Origin: Proteles cristata cristata | Lineage: Eukaryota > Chordata > Mammalia > Carnivora > Hyaenidae | Direction of reading: 5' to 3' | NCBI GenBank assembly: GCA_017311185.1 | Contig: JAESUZ010001723.1 | Span: 682,001 to 746,000, forward strand | Length of the DNA stretch: 64,000 nucleotides | Shown here: positions 42,013-57,463 of the stretch, piece after piece | How positions within the stretch are numbered: the first letter of the stretch is position 1 | Layout: every line of letters begins with the position of its first letter | Program-made: the position numbers and the translations under genes | The notes under the pieces: model-generated | The model's input: the letters and a program-made list of their open reading frames with translations, nothing else | The model's database searches: none | What the model was told of the DNA's origin: nothing

Positions 42013-42018
42013 TTTATT
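42013..42018 (-). terminator. Poly(A) signal of IQCF3
   Basis: AATAAA begins 36 nt after the stop, the same distance as the AGTAAA of IQCF2. Confidence 0.65.
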
Positions 42019-42054
42019 GGGGGCAGTGGAGCAGTTCTCCACCCTGTAGTACTT

Positions 42055-43761
<1,707 letters not shown>

Positions 43762-43857
43762 GGTTTGGGGCAGTGGTTCAGGTGTTCACACCCCCTCCAA
43801 TTGCTGCTCCATTGGTCCTGGCAGAGACAGGAAGGGTGAGAGAGGAGGAGATAGCCA

Positions 43858-43865
43858 TGATGTCA
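43858..43865 (-). promoter_or_regulatory. IQCF3 promoter CRE-like site
   Basis: TGACATCA on the minus strand, 96 bp upstream of the start codon, inside a GGGTCATAGTTGCCCTGTG-ACATCATGG context that aligns with the other IQCF promoters. The AP-1-like partner has become GGGTCAT. Confidence 0.6.
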
Positions 43866-44157
43866 CAGGGCAACTATGACCCAGGGACCAGGTTGCCTCT
43901 TTATTGGGTAAAGAGGAAACATTTGCTCATTTCCCTCCTGCCAGGGATGGACCAGTGTCCTTAGGGAAACCACAGCCTCTGTGAGTCTGTCCTATTCAAA
44001 GGATGACCTCTAGTCTTGCTCCCTCAAAGGACTGTCCTGTCATCGTCACTAAGGAGAGCTGCTTAAGCAGTACAGAGAAATGTGCCTGGGCTCAGGATGC
44101 TCCCTGTGTCTTGCCTTATCTGCCTTCATGCCCTTCCTCAGTGTGTGGGAAAATCCT

Positions 44158-44397
44158 TCTTTTTTTTTTAAATTCTTTTTTTTAATGTTTTTTATTTATT
44201 TCTAGTAGAGAGAGAGAGAGAGAGACAGCGTGAGCAGGGGAGGGTCAGAAAGAGAGGGAGTCACAGACTGAAACAGGCTCCAGGCTCTGAGCTGGCAGTC
44301 AGCACAGAGCCCGACGCGGGGCTTGAACCCATGAACCGCGAGATCATGACCTAAGCGAAAGTCGGACGCCTAACCGACTAAGCCACCCAGGCGCCCC
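44158..44397 (-). mobile_element. tRNA-SINE, young subfamily, upstream of IQCF3
   Basis: TSD GGGAAAATCCTTC. Confidence 0.97.
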
Positions 44398-46905
44398 GGG
44401 AAAATCCTTCCTTTATTGAGGGTGACAGTGAGTATGGAGGGTGAGCAGAAGGGGCCAAGGATGGAGGTATATCAGTCTATTTCTATTCCCCTCCAGGTGC
44501 TGAACCATTGTCTTTCTGTAGTTGTTTGGTGTCTAGCAAGCCAATATATGTTCCTTAACACAAAACAAGCCCTTCCATTCAGTGTCTGAAATTTACTGGG
44601 CTGGAGGAATTTTCCAAACATGAGTCATTATGTAAGAGATAGTGTTCCCCAGTGTAGAGTCCTCTAGTGGTGGCAATGATCATATTTGAAAGAGTCACTT
44701 AGTTATTCAACCTTGCCTTCAAGACCAGCTGCCTCTAGCTGTCCCCACTGCCATCTCTCAGCCACGCTCGCTTTCTTCTCTTAACCGCCTCTGGATAGCC
44801 CCCTCCAAACCTCAGGGACATGCTGACATGGTCTCATCATTTCAAGGCATTAACTCTCCACCAAAAAAGAAGAGGATTTGTCTTTCTGCTCCATCCCCAT
44901 CCCCTCAAAATCTCACTTTTCTCCCTTTGTCTTCCCAATTAGGTCACTTGCTGCCACTTAGGTTCCCAATGGCAATTTAGTGTTTATATTATGACTCTGT
45001 GAGTGCCACTGAACATGTGCCACAGAGCACATTCTGGTTCCCTATCCTTTCCTGCACAGCTTCACAGTTTTTTTTTTATCATGAAATGTTTAAATGTATA
45101 CAAAATTTGACAACAGATAAGGACTCCCTATGTGCTCATGACCCAGCATAACCTGTTTCCCTGCTCTCTACCCCACAGATGAGGTAAGCCATGGCAGGGA
45201 GTGCTGAGGGGAGCATCTTCCTGCATGTGTCTGTGCCTCCCTGGGAGGCATCCTCCAGGAAATGCACACGGGGTGGCTTGCTGTGTCATGGGACAGGTGG
45301 CTCCTCCATGCTACTAAATACTGACAGACTGTTTTCCACAGTGGCAGCACCAATGCAACCTCTATCAATCATCTCCTAATTTTTGCCAAACTGAAAGATG
45401 TGAAGTGGTGTCACCTTGCTCTTTTAATTTGCATTTCTCTGACTAATGACTTGAGCAGAGCAGGATTCTTCAGGGTAAGTAACGGGGCTCCAATCTTGAC
45501 ACAGACCCTTTCTGGCTGGATGCACCTGACCAAGTCTTTCAGTGGTGTCTGTTTCTTCCTGGGCAAAGTGAAGATAGCAACATGGTTCCTCTTCCAAGGA
45601 GCTGTTGTGGAGATTCGTGAAGCTAAGGTCCTTGGAATGGCATCTGGTCCTAGTACTGCTCTGTGTCTTTCAGCTCTTACAATGATTTCATCTTGGCCTT
45701 CTGGCATTTCTGTGTAATTGTCTGGTCTAGTCCTTGGCCTATTTCTTCTATTGGATTCCCATCATCCTCTTGTATGACTTCCTTGGACAACCTTTTGTGG
45801 ATAGATATGTTGCAAATATCTTTTCCTAAACAATCATCTGCCAACTGACTTTTTTCATGGTGTCATTCATTGCACAGATATCATTCCATCCATTTCTCCC
45901 TTTATAATTGTGTTTTTGAAAATTTTTAAATTAGTACTTTCTCATTCAGGGTCACATATTTTCCTGTTAAATTCTGGTTTATGTCTGACGCTGAGGTCTT
46001 CACCAAGTGACAGGAACATGATCCTGTATATTAGGTCTCCCTCTTTCTTGGATTTAGTCCTTATTTTGGATAGAGCACATGTTATGATAGTTTCCCAAGG
46101 AAAAGTGCATGGATATAAATATGTAGACATTTGCATGTCTGAAAATGATTTTTTTCCTACCTTCAAATCTGACTGATAGTATTGCTAAGTATGGAATTCT
46201 AGACTGAAAATAGTTTTCCCTCAAATTTGAGGAATTGGTTTAACTTTTCCTAGAGGTCTAATGTGACTCTGATTCCTTCATCCATATGATGTGACTTATT
46301 TTTCCCTCTCTGGAAGTTTTTAGGATCTTCTCCTCATCCCTTATCTTTAGTTTTTAGGATGTTCTAAAATTATTGTTGTTTCAATAAGTGATTACATAAT
46401 GAAGGAATACATGAGTCCATGTAGGTCTTAGACTTAAAGTGTCTTCATAAGGGTTCAAATCCTACTCTCTAGAAACAACTGTCCTAATATCTCTGACCCA
46501 ACCATCCCAGATCCCTCACACCCATTAGACATGTCGTTCTCAGCCTTTCTGATATGTTCCCCCACCCCCTGCCTCACTCATTGTATGGGGCACATTAGTT
46601 TATAAAATTTGTATTATCCAACTATGAGAAATTTTATGAGTTTTTAAAAAAATTTTCTACCTTTTAGTTTTCTCTACTTAATACTTAGATAAGTCTTATT
46701 AGTCAGATGATAGATTGATCCTCTAATTTTCCAATATTTTCTACACTATTTTCTGATTTTGTCTTTTTATTCTTTTTGGGAAGATATTCCCCATTTTTAA
46801 GAGTCTCAGCTTTCAAGAGCTCCTTCTTGTCTTTGGACTATTCTTTTAAGGTACAGTATTCTTATTTCACTGATTTGTTATCTTTTATTAGGAATAGTAG
46901 TAACA
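44398..46905. other. IQCF3 upstream intergenic region
   Basis: No gene. About 45.38-45.47 kb is a small antisense L1 ORF2 3' fragment, and 45.7-46.4 kb reads like very old antisense L1. The rest is unassigned. Confidence 0.4.
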
Positions 46906-47104
46906 GGGACATCAGGGTGGCTCAGTTAGTTAAACACCTGACTTTGGCTCAAGTCGTGATCACATGGTTCATGGGTTCGAGCCCCACATCCGGCTCTGTG
47001 CTGACAGCTCAGAGCTTGGATCCTGCTTAGGGTTCTGTGTCTCCCTCTTTCTCTGCCCCTCCCTCCCTTGTGCTCTCTCTCAAATAAATAAACATTTAAA
47101 AAGG
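46906..47104 (+). mobile_element. tRNA-SINE, sense
   Basis: TSD GGAATAGTA. Confidence 0.92.
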
Positions 47105-47329
47105 GAATAGTACCTATAACTGTTAGTTTGGTTTTTTAAAACTTTTTCTTCTGTTCCCAGTATGATCTTTTTTAAGTCCCCTTTTTTCTGTTTTTATCTC
47201 AGTCTCTCATGTTAATAACCTTTGGTTGTCTATTCATGTGTCTAAGCATGGCACTAAAATGCCAAAGGGAAGCTCAGAGTGCATGGGTGTGGCTTATTAA
47301 CTGGTATCATTCAGTGTAGGTTAATAAGG

Positions 47330-47800
47330 TAGGATTGGGTTTTGTTTCAGTGGGGAACCCCCAAAGTTAGCATTCATTTGTTTTACTCTTTGGAGATTGT
47401 GGTAGATTGCTTTCGTGGTATTACATTCATATTTTTTCCTGTGGGACTTTGTAGTTTCTTCCCACAAGGGGATAGAATCTATCTTCCTGTGCCTTGGGTT
47501 TGGCAGTGTGACATGCTTTGGCCAACAGAATAAGGTGGAATGATGACATGCAAGTTTGACCTTGGCTTTGAAAGTCTTTGCCAATTTATGTTTACCCTCT
47601 TGGACTTCTGCCATTGCCAACAAGGAAGTGCCTGGGGTAGGGGTATGAGGAAGAGGATTGGAAACGTGAGGCAGAGCTTCTCCAGCTAAGCTATCCCAGC
47701 TAACCATGGCCTAGATCAACATGCTTCCTGTTGCATGCCACTGAGGCTTGTGGCAGTTTGCTATGCAGCATTTGCGTAGCAGTAATTGACTGATGCCCCA
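47330..47800. mobile_element. Possible ERVL-MaLR-type LTR
   Basis: Contains the TTGGCAGTGTGACATGCTTTGGCCAACAGAA type of block and an end GTAGCAGTAATTGACTGATG that I associate with MLT-like LTRs. Decayed. Confidence 0.35.
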
Positions 47801-48789
47801 GAGAGGAATCCCAGAACCTCTAGTCAGAGAGTGGAATGAAACCTGACTGCAAGCCTTCAGGGAGGTGAGCTGGCACAGAGGGCTGGAGGCCTCACTGTCC
47901 AGCCTACACACTTTCATTTAATCCTTCCATTTTAGTACGGTGCTTCACCTCTGCCTTCAGCCATGACTGAAATTCTGGAGTCTAGGTCCTCCCTGGTTCA
48001 ACTTATGCAGAAAAGAAACCTCTCTTCTGCTAGGGTGGAGAAGGGGCTATTGCCAGCTATATATATGAAGGAGGAGAACAGGATGAAGGGAATCCAACAA
48101 ATCCTTATTTAAATGTTTACTCCTCACCTTGGAGTCTTAGCAGTAGCTGGTGCCTCAATTACACAGTTGTTACTACAATCTTTTGATGTATTTTCATGTG
48201 TCTTACCATACTCCTACCTCTAGTCTCTTTTTTTTCAAAATAGTCTTTACTAATTGTGGACACTTATTCAATATGATTTTTTTTATCACTTTGTCAAGTT
48301 CTCAAAAACTCCTGATTAGATTCTTATAGGAATTGAGTTTAACTTACAGATCAACTTGGAGGCAACTGACAATTTTACAATCTTGAGTCATTCTATGAAT
48401 AACTATATGATATATTTCCCCTTTTATCGGTCTTCTGTTATATCCTTTGAGCTGTGGACAGGAGTGGCACATATAGCTTCAAGGATATGCCCTAAAGAGA
48501 AGGAGCATGCCTTTCTCCTTCTCCTTCCTCCTGGCCGGCTAGATTGCGGAGGGGATTGTTGAAGTTGAAACAGACATTTGGGATCATGCGGTGATCTTGG
48601 GCTCACAGACCATATATAGCAGAGTAATAAGTTAGTAGGGGCTAGGATTCTTCACCCTGTGCAGTGCATCCTGGGGTCTGGATACCTGTTTCTGAACTTC
48701 TTTGGAAAAGAGAAATAAACTTCAATTTATTTAACTCTCTGCTATTTTGGTCATGCTGTCCTTCACAGTGACCACACAGTTAAGCTCTA

Positions 48790-48975
48790 CCCCAGTAGTT
48801 CTCAAAGTGGGGTTCCCTAGAACAGCAGCCACAGCACCACCTAGAAAACATATTAGAAATATTCTTGGGACCCTGTAAACTAAATCAGAAATGTTGGGTG
48901 GGGCCAGCAATCTTTGGCTTTAATGAGACCCCCACATGATTGTGATATATGCTATAGTTTGAAAAGCATTGCTCT
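48790..48975 (+). mobile_element. MER5A-like hAT element
   Basis: Begins CAGTAGTTCTCAAAGTG and ends TTTGAAAAGCATTG, with GGGGCCAGCAATCT in the middle. Confidence 0.85.
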
Positions 48976-49458
48976 ATTTCTTCCCTGGGTCTAACACATA
49001 TAATAAGATGTCTACTTTCTTAAAGAGGCACAGCTCAGAGGTTATCCTAGAAGTGAAGACTGCCATGCATGTGCTTTGTGTAAGTTGAGTAGAGCGCAAG
49101 AAAAGGACCTGACAGTTTTATTTATTCCTAATACAGTTGTTTCATGAATGGCTGATGGTTGCCCATGACACCTGCCTGCAGACTTGTTGAGCTAGGCTAA
49201 TTAAAGACTCTACATTGGCTCACAGGTGACCAATCCATGATTAGATTCACATCTGGTCATTCTGATTCCAGATAATTAGCTGATTTACCCATCAATCCAC
49301 AGCACTTTCCTTTTTCATCAAACTACACAGCATTACAAGAATGTTCTGGTCCTCTGGGTGCATTAAATGAGAGATAATCCAACACTTACTTGAGAATTCC
49401 CTAGGCACATCTTCTGTCAAGTTTCTAATTAAAAAACTAATTTTTGAAAACTACTTTC
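48976..49458. other. Intergenic, nothing recognised
   Basis: No gene or repeat that I can name. Confidence 0.35.
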
Positions 49459-49676
49459 TGGGGTGCCTCAGTTGGTTAAGCGTCTGACTTCGGCTCAGGT
49501 CATCATCTCGAGGTCCATGAGTTCTAGCCCCGCATCAGGCTCTGTGCTGACAGCTCAGAGTCTGGAGCCTGCTTCAGATTCTGTGTCTCCCTCTTTTTCT
49601 GCCCCTCCCCACCCATGCTCACTCTCTCTGTCTCTCAAAAATAAATAAATGTTAAAAAATTAAAAATAAAAAAGAA
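49459..49676 (+). mobile_element. tRNA-SINE, sense
   Basis: Complete SINE with part of the head deleted (GGGTGCCTCAGTTGG). Confidence 0.9.
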
Positions 49677-49747
49677 AAACATTTTCTGAGAACCAGTTCA
49701 TATCAATCTCTTTTAAGTGTTTTTTTTCCTTACATTTTTTTCATTCT

Positions 49748-49972
49748 TTAAAATTTTTTTTAAATGTTTTATTTCTGAGATAGAGAGAGAGAGAGAGAGA
49801 CAGCCTGAGCAGGGGAAGGTCAGAGAGAGAAGGAGACGGAGAATCCGAAACACGCTCCAGGCTCTGAGCTGTCATCACAGAGTCTGACGTGGGGCTTGAA
49901 CCCACCATCAGTGAGATCGTGACCTGACTGAAGTTGGACGCTTAACCGACTGAGCCACCCAGGTGCTCCCCC
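49748..49972 (-). mobile_element. tRNA-SINE, antisense
   Basis: Tail TTTAAATGTTTTATTTCTGAG to head complement GAGCCACCCAGGTGCTCC. Confidence 0.92.
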
Positions 49973-50029
49973 CCTTTTTTCTTTTTTAATTTTTAATGTT
50001 TTATTTTTTAATTTTTAATGTTTTATTTC

Positions 50030-50700
50030 ACTCTTTTTAAAAAATTTAAATTCAAGCTAGTTAATATGTAGTGTAGCAGTGGTTTCAGGAGAGAAATTTA
50101 GTGATTCATCACTTACATATAACACCCAGTGCTCATCCCAACAACTGTCCTCCTTAATGTCCGTCACCCATTTAGCCCACCCCCCACCCACCTCCCCTCC
50201 AGCAGCCCTCAGTTTGTTCTCTGTATTTAAGAGTCTCTTGTGGTTTGCCTCCTTCTCTGTTTTGTTTTTTATTTTTTCTTCTCTTCCCTTCTGTTCATGT
50301 TTTGTTTCCTTTTTTTTGATTAAAATTTTTTTTAATGTTTATTTATTTTTGAGACAGAGAGAGACAGACAGATCACAAGCAAAGGAGAGGCAGAGAGAGA
50401 GGTAGACACAAAATCTGAAGCAGGCTCCAGGTTCTGAGTTGTCAGCACAGAGCCCTACGTGGGGCTTGAACCCACCATCAGTGAGATTGTGACCTGAGCC
50501 GAAGTCGGACACTTAACCAACTGAGCCACTCAGGAGCCCCTGTTTTGTTTCTTAAATTCCACATATGAGTGAAATCATATGATATTTGTCTTTCTCTGGC
50601 TGACCTATTTCGCTTAGCATAATATACTCTGGTTCCATCCACACTGTTACAAATGGCAAGATTTCATTCTTTTTGATCCCTGAATTATATTTAAATGTTT
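50030..50700 (-). mobile_element. Older antisense L1 3' end split by a SINE
   Basis: L1 3' UTR-like sequence (ACATATAACACCCAGTGCTC) resuming at 50540 (GAAATCATATGATATTTGTC). An antisense SINE fills 50320-50539 with TSD TGTTTTGTTTCYT. Confidence 0.85.
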
Positions 50701-50718
50701 ACTAATCTATTGAGATCT

Positions 50719-50756
<38 letters not shown>

Positions 50757-51040
50757 TTAGCAAACTGACTTAAGTGAAAATGCTTTATTGGCTTACAAAA
50801 TGAATTCCTTTCGTATAGGTAGTTGTAGCTTCAAGCATGGCTGGCTCCAGAGGCCCAAAGGAATCCTTGTGGCTTAGTCTCTTTCTTGGCAACTGATGGA
50901 TCTTTCCTCTGTGTTGGCTCCATTCTCGGCTATTTCCATTTGGTGCCCCTAGCAGCTCTGGTTTCGTAATCCTTATAGTTGGTAATCCTGGGACTTCCAA
51001 CACAGCACCGCAACAGAGACTCATTGGCCTGGCTTATGTC
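50719..51040 (-). pseudogene. Retrocopied transcript 3' end (unidentified)
   Basis: On the minus strand a sequence ends CCAATAAAGCATTTTCAC, about 25 more bases, then about 30 A. This is the layout of a reverse-transcribed mRNA 3' end. A 79-codon open frame (50785-51024) lies within it. I do not recognise the source gene, and the 5' limit is not clear. Confidence 0.5.
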
Positions 51041-51730
51041 ATGCGCTCAGCCCCGAACCCATCACTGTGGCCAGATGCATAAAATATTCTGACATTTCTC
51101 TAAGAACTTGCATGTCCTAAGCTGAGCCTAGGTTAGGTGCATGCCTCCATTGTCCAGGAGCAACCATATCGGTACCCTCCATGAGACTTCTCCATCTCAT
51201 CTTTAAGGGGCTCTTAAAGATAAAGGGATAAAGATAAGGGGCTCTGAGGGATTAAAGATAAGGGTTAAGCAGGACCTTGAAGAGCAGAAATATATCTGAG
51301 GCAGGCTAGCTATTAATGATCTCTACCAGAAAGGCACAGATCCAGAAAATCCAGTGAATTGAAAAAACAGACAAGGAGACATGACATGAAATGTGTAGGA
51401 CAGAGGGAGGCCCAGACTGAGGGAGGAAGATACTGAGGAACAAATTAGAGGTATTATGAAAGACAGAATTATGAGGGATAGACAGAGAAGCACAGAGAGA
51501 TGAAAACCGAGAGAGTAGTATTTGTAGATGAAATGGCACAATAAATTCTCCTCCCACTCACCCCCCCCACCATGTACTCACACACACGGAAGCAATGCCA
51601 GAGAGATGTAACAATTCCCAGAATCCTGGAATAACAGGTTTATTTGGTATGAGGGTTCTAGGATAGTTGTCTGAAACATTCATTCAGGGATGGTGGGACA
51701 CCTATTTCTAGAAAGTAGGTTGTGAACCAT
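51041..51730. other. Unassigned region
   Basis: No gene. It may belong to the same retrocopy or to an LTR. Contains short AAAGATAAGGG repeats at 51.2 kb. Confidence 0.3.
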
Positions 51731-51734
51731 GGTG

Positions 51735-53220
51735 AAGCCACAAATCCAAGTCCTGGTAGGATCGTGTATTCATTCATTACATAAATATTTTGTGAAACTG
51801 CAAAAAGACAGCCACAGGCTAATGAAAAGTTTCTCAAAACTTGAAAAGATGTTTCTCCAAAGGTGGACAAATGAACAAAATGCACAGAAGATGCCCAACA
51901 AAATTCATCATGAGGGAAATGTAAATCAGACTACAGTGAGCTACCACTTCCCACTCACTGGGTTGGTTAGAATTTGCAAAAGTGAAAAAAGTGTCAGGAA
52001 AGATGTAGAAAAATTGGAACCCTATACCTCATTGGTGGGAATGTAATGTCGTGTAGTGGCTATTCATAGTGACATTATTCACAGTAGCCAAAAGGTGCAC
52101 ACTATCCAAATGTCTATCAAATGACAAGTGGACTGAGGCACCTGGGTGGCATCCAGTTGGCCATCCAGTTCATGGTTTTGACTTAGGTCATGGTCTCGTG
52201 GTTCATGAGTTTGAGCCCCACATAGGGCTCGGTGCTGACAGTACAGAGCCTGCTTGGAATTCCTCTCTCTCCCTTTCTCTCTGCCTCTCCCTGCCCTCTG
52301 CCTCAAAATAAATAAACTTTTTAAGAAGTTAAAAAAAGAAAGATGAGTGGATAAACAAAAGTATAGACACACAATGACATGTTAATCAGCTACAAAAAGT
52401 CATGAAGTACTGATACATACTACAGTGTGGATGAACTATAGGAAGTGTAAGAAACTAGACACAAAATATTTTTATTGTTCCATTTATATGAAAAGTCCAC
52501 AGCAGGTAAACCTATGGAGACAAAATGCAGATTGGCAGTTGCCATTGGCAGTAGGACAGGGTACCAGGGAGTGATTGCTTAATGGGTATAAGGTTTTCTT
52601 TTTCTTTTAAATTATTTTTAAGGTTTATTTTTGAGAAAGAGAAACAGAGCACAAATAGGGGAGGAGCAGAGAGGGAGGGAGACACAGAATCCGGAACTGG
52701 CTCCAGGCTTTGAGCTGTGAGCACAGAGCCCGAAGCAGGGCAGAAATCCATGAACTGCAAGATCATGACCTGAGAAGTTGGATGCTTAATGGACGAAGCA
52801 CCCAGGTGCCCCTTGGTTTTTTTCTTTTTTTATGTTTATTTACTCATTTTGAGAGAGTGTATGTGAGAGGGAGAGGGGCAGAGAGAGAGAGAGGGAGGGA
52901 GAGAGAGAATCCCAAGCAGTCTCCCCGCTAGGTACAGAGCCCAATGTGGGGCTCGATCTCACAACAATGGGACATGACTTGAGTCGAAATAAGGAGTTAG
53001 ATGCTTAACAGACTGAGCCACCCATGTACCCCTTAATGGATACAGAGTTTTCTTTTAGGACTATGAAAATGTTTAGAACTTGGTACAGATGATAATGGTT
53101 GCTTAACACTGAGAAGGTACTAAAGGCCACTGAATTTTTAGTCATATATTAATGGTTAATATTATGTGGTTAATCTAAAAATAGTTATGTGAATTTTACT
53201 TAAGTTATATTCATGTTTTG
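51735..53220 (+). mobile_element. Old sense L1 3' part with three SINEs
   Basis: Decayed ORF2 C-terminus (HHEGNVNQTTVSYHFPLTGL) then 3' sequence. It is interrupted by a sense SINE at 52136-52338 and two antisense SINEs at 52606-52812 and 52816-53033. The last two share one flanking duplication of the AATGGRTAYA-GTTTTCTTTT type. Confidence 0.75.
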
Positions 53221-53289
53221 TGTTCTTTCATGTGATGGTCAGTCAGGTGCAGCCACAAGAGAATAGAAGCACAAAATAAAGCACCTCTC

Positions 53290-54030
53290 AGAGGAGGTCA
53301 CTGCATGTCACACAGGGTCATCAGGTTTTGGTCAAGTGGCAGAAGACAAAAATGAGAGAAAAACTTTTCCCATGGCCTATGTTGGAGTGGGAAAGGCAAA
53401 ACAGGATAGGGTAAACAGTTTAGGACTGGCTGGTTTGAGTGTTTTCTGTGACCTGCAAAGTTGTTGGGGGGTGCAGATGCCTAGTACTTGGCTTGGGATA
53501 ATTAAGGCAGAGGAATACAGCCCTCTGAGGTGTAGAGGACAGAGAAAAAGGAGGCATGGCCCTGAACTGGCTAGTTTGCAGATGAAAGGCATACTCTAAG
53601 ATTAGTCCTTTGCTATTTTTAAGAACTAACTACCTAGACCTGGGCAGGGGAGTGTCTCCCAACCCAGAAAGGGACTCTTTTAAGATGATAAAATGACATA
53701 ATATACAGAACCTAAAAAATATATACAATGACACACTGGAAAGGGAAAGGGAAAGAGACAGAGAAACAGAACCTACGGACCTAGGTGTTGGGAACATAGA
53801 TTTGAACCTGGATCCTTGTGCTCCTGAAGCTCACCCTCTAGTGGGAGCAACAGAAAACGAAAACGAGGCAAGATATCCTTGGGTAGCGATGGGAACTTTG
53901 AAAACAGGAAAGCAGAGTCAGGTGCTAGAGCATACAGTAGGGGTGGGGAAGCCATTTCAATAAGGTAGTCAAAAAAGGTATCTTTGAGGAGAAAGCATGG
54001 AGCAGAGACACACCTGATTGGAGGGAAAGC
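53290..54030. repeat. Segmental duplication copy B (partner 39780-40830)
   Basis: Starts near GGTCACTGCATGTCACACAG and runs through ACCTACGGACCTAGGTGTTG to CACACCTGATTGGAGGGA. Lies 3' of the IQCF4-like gene as copy A lies 3' of IQCF3. Confidence 0.8.
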
Positions 54031-54580
54031 TCCATCTGGAAGAGTATCCAAGGAGAGGAGGCAACAGGTGCAAAGTGCTGAGATGGGAATGTGCAGGGAG
54101 GTCTGAATAGCAGGGTGGCCAGGGAGGACATGGAGAGGGTGACATGGCCAGGGCCAGACCATGCAGGCTTATGCAGACTGCAGGAGGGCTTTTGGAATTG
54201 TTCTACATTTACTGGGAATACACTGAAGAATTAAGGGCATCAGGGGACACAGCCTCCATGTGGCCCAACTACAGGAGGTGCCATTTACATGGACCACAGT
54301 GTGAGGGAGTCTCCCTGAAGTTGGTGGAGTTGGTGACCCTGAATCCTCAACTCTCCCACCCATGGTAGACACTGCTAGTCAATTACAGATTCCTCTCATC
54401 CAGCACCTGGTACTCAGAATCCTTTTCACAAGGGACCCCAGATGACCTCCATCACTTTTTCAGAGCTGACCGTGACATGCCCAGTATCTGCCATCATTTT
54501 CCCTGACCCTTTGCTGACACAAGGACCCCCTGGAGCTTGTCTGACAGAGATCTGGTGACACAGAGTTGGGGCAGACCTGA
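54031..54580. other. 3' flank of the IQCF4-like gene
   Basis: 54340-54540 aligns, on the minus strand, with the 3' flank of IQCF5 and IQCF1 (a GACTAGCAGTGTCTACCATG-type block), so the paralogous unit extends beyond the last exon. Confidence 0.55.
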
Positions 54581-56391
<1,811 letters not shown>

Positions 56392-56409
56392 GATTTGGAT
56401 GTAGATGGT

Positions 56410-56448
56410 TCAAATCCTCTCCAGTCTGCAATCCCCGAAATTCCCCAT
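56410..56448 (-). other. Upstream ORF in the IQCF4-like 5' region
   Basis: A 12-codon uORF (MGNFGDCRLERI, then TGA) ends 18 nt before the main ATG. Its ATGG matches the start codon used by IQCF5, but here the following donor GTAATT has become GGAATT. Whether it lies in the transcript is not known. Confidence 0.5.
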
Positions 56449-56536
56449 GGTTAGGGGCTCAATGGTTTCATTGTTCCCAGGTCTGTGCTCTCCGAGCGGC
56501 AGCCTGGCAGGAGGAGGGAAGGGGGAGACAGGGTTA

Positions 56537-56563
56537 TGATGTCATAAGTGCACCTATGACTCA
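56537..56563 (-). promoter_or_regulatory. IQCF4-like promoter block: AP-1-like and CRE-like sites
   Basis: On the minus strand TGAGTCA (56557-56563), 12 bp, TGACATCA (56537-56544), 145 bp upstream of the start codon. Flanks (AGTGCC-TGAGTCA-TAGGTGC) are nearly identical to IQCF5. Confidence 0.65.
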
Positions 56564-56569
56564 GGCACT

Positions 56570-57125
56570 AGGGCAGTTCCAGACAGTAGTTTGTTTTGGT
56601 GCAAATGTGGAAATCTTCCCACTCTTCCCTACCCTGAATGCCCAAAATTTGGCTAAAAAGGCAGCACACGGTAAATATTGACCCACCGGCACTAAAGCAT
56701 ATATAAACAGTCATTCTGGCTGGTTGCTAAAAACATAAATATGAGACAATTTAAGTCTTCATTTATAGAGAACTCAATTACATGCATTTCAGTTCAGACA
56801 AACAATGGAACCATATAAAGATTAGAAAGAAGGAGTTTGGAGCAAATCTTAAGCGCTTCACTGAACGTTTACAAATGGCTGAGAAGCACATGAAAAGATA
56901 CCCAACATCATTAGTCATGAGAAAGGAAAATTTGCACCACAGTAAGATACCTTAGAGAATGGAGAAAATAAAAATACTGACAACACCAAATATTGGCAAA
57001 GACACACAGCAGTTGAATCTCTAATAAAACTGCTGGTGGGAAGGGAAGAAACAGCAACACTTTGGAAAGGGGTCTGGCAATTTCCAATGAAAAGAAACAT
57101 ATATTTGCCCTATAACTCCTCAGTT
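56570..57125 (+). mobile_element. Old sense L1, first segment
   Basis: From about 56.85 kb: CATGAAAAGATACCCAACAT and CTGCTGGTGGGAAGGGAAGA are diverged L1 ORF2 C-terminal sequence. 56570-56850 is the unassigned upstream flank of the IQCF4-like gene. Confidence 0.65.
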
Positions 57126-57127
57126 CT

Positions 57128-57369
57128 TTTTTTTAGTTTTTAATTAAAAAAATTTTTAAAATGTTTTTTATTTATTTCTGAGAGTGAGAGAGAGAGAGAC
57201 GGTGCAAGCAGGGGAGGGTCAGAGAGAGAGGGAGACACAGAATCCGAAGCAGGCTCCAGGCTCTGAGCTGTCAGCACACAGGCTGATGTGGGGCTCGAAC
57301 CCATGAACCGTGAGATCATGACCTGAGCCGAAGTCAGACACCTAACTGACCAAGCCACCCAGGCGCCCC
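57128..57369 (-). mobile_element. tRNA-SINE in old L1
   Basis: TSD about CTAACTCCTYAGTTCT. Confidence 0.95.
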
Positions 57370-57463
57370 TAACTCCTTAGTTCTACTCATAGGTACTTAC
57401 ACAAGAGAAATGAAAACACACATCTGCAAAAGAGCTGTGCGTACCTGATCACAGCAACTTATT

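Noticed and set aside
53773..54162. 129-codon antisense frame in segmental copy B
   Set aside because: The corresponding frame in copy A (40609-40878) is shorter and differs, so it is not maintained.
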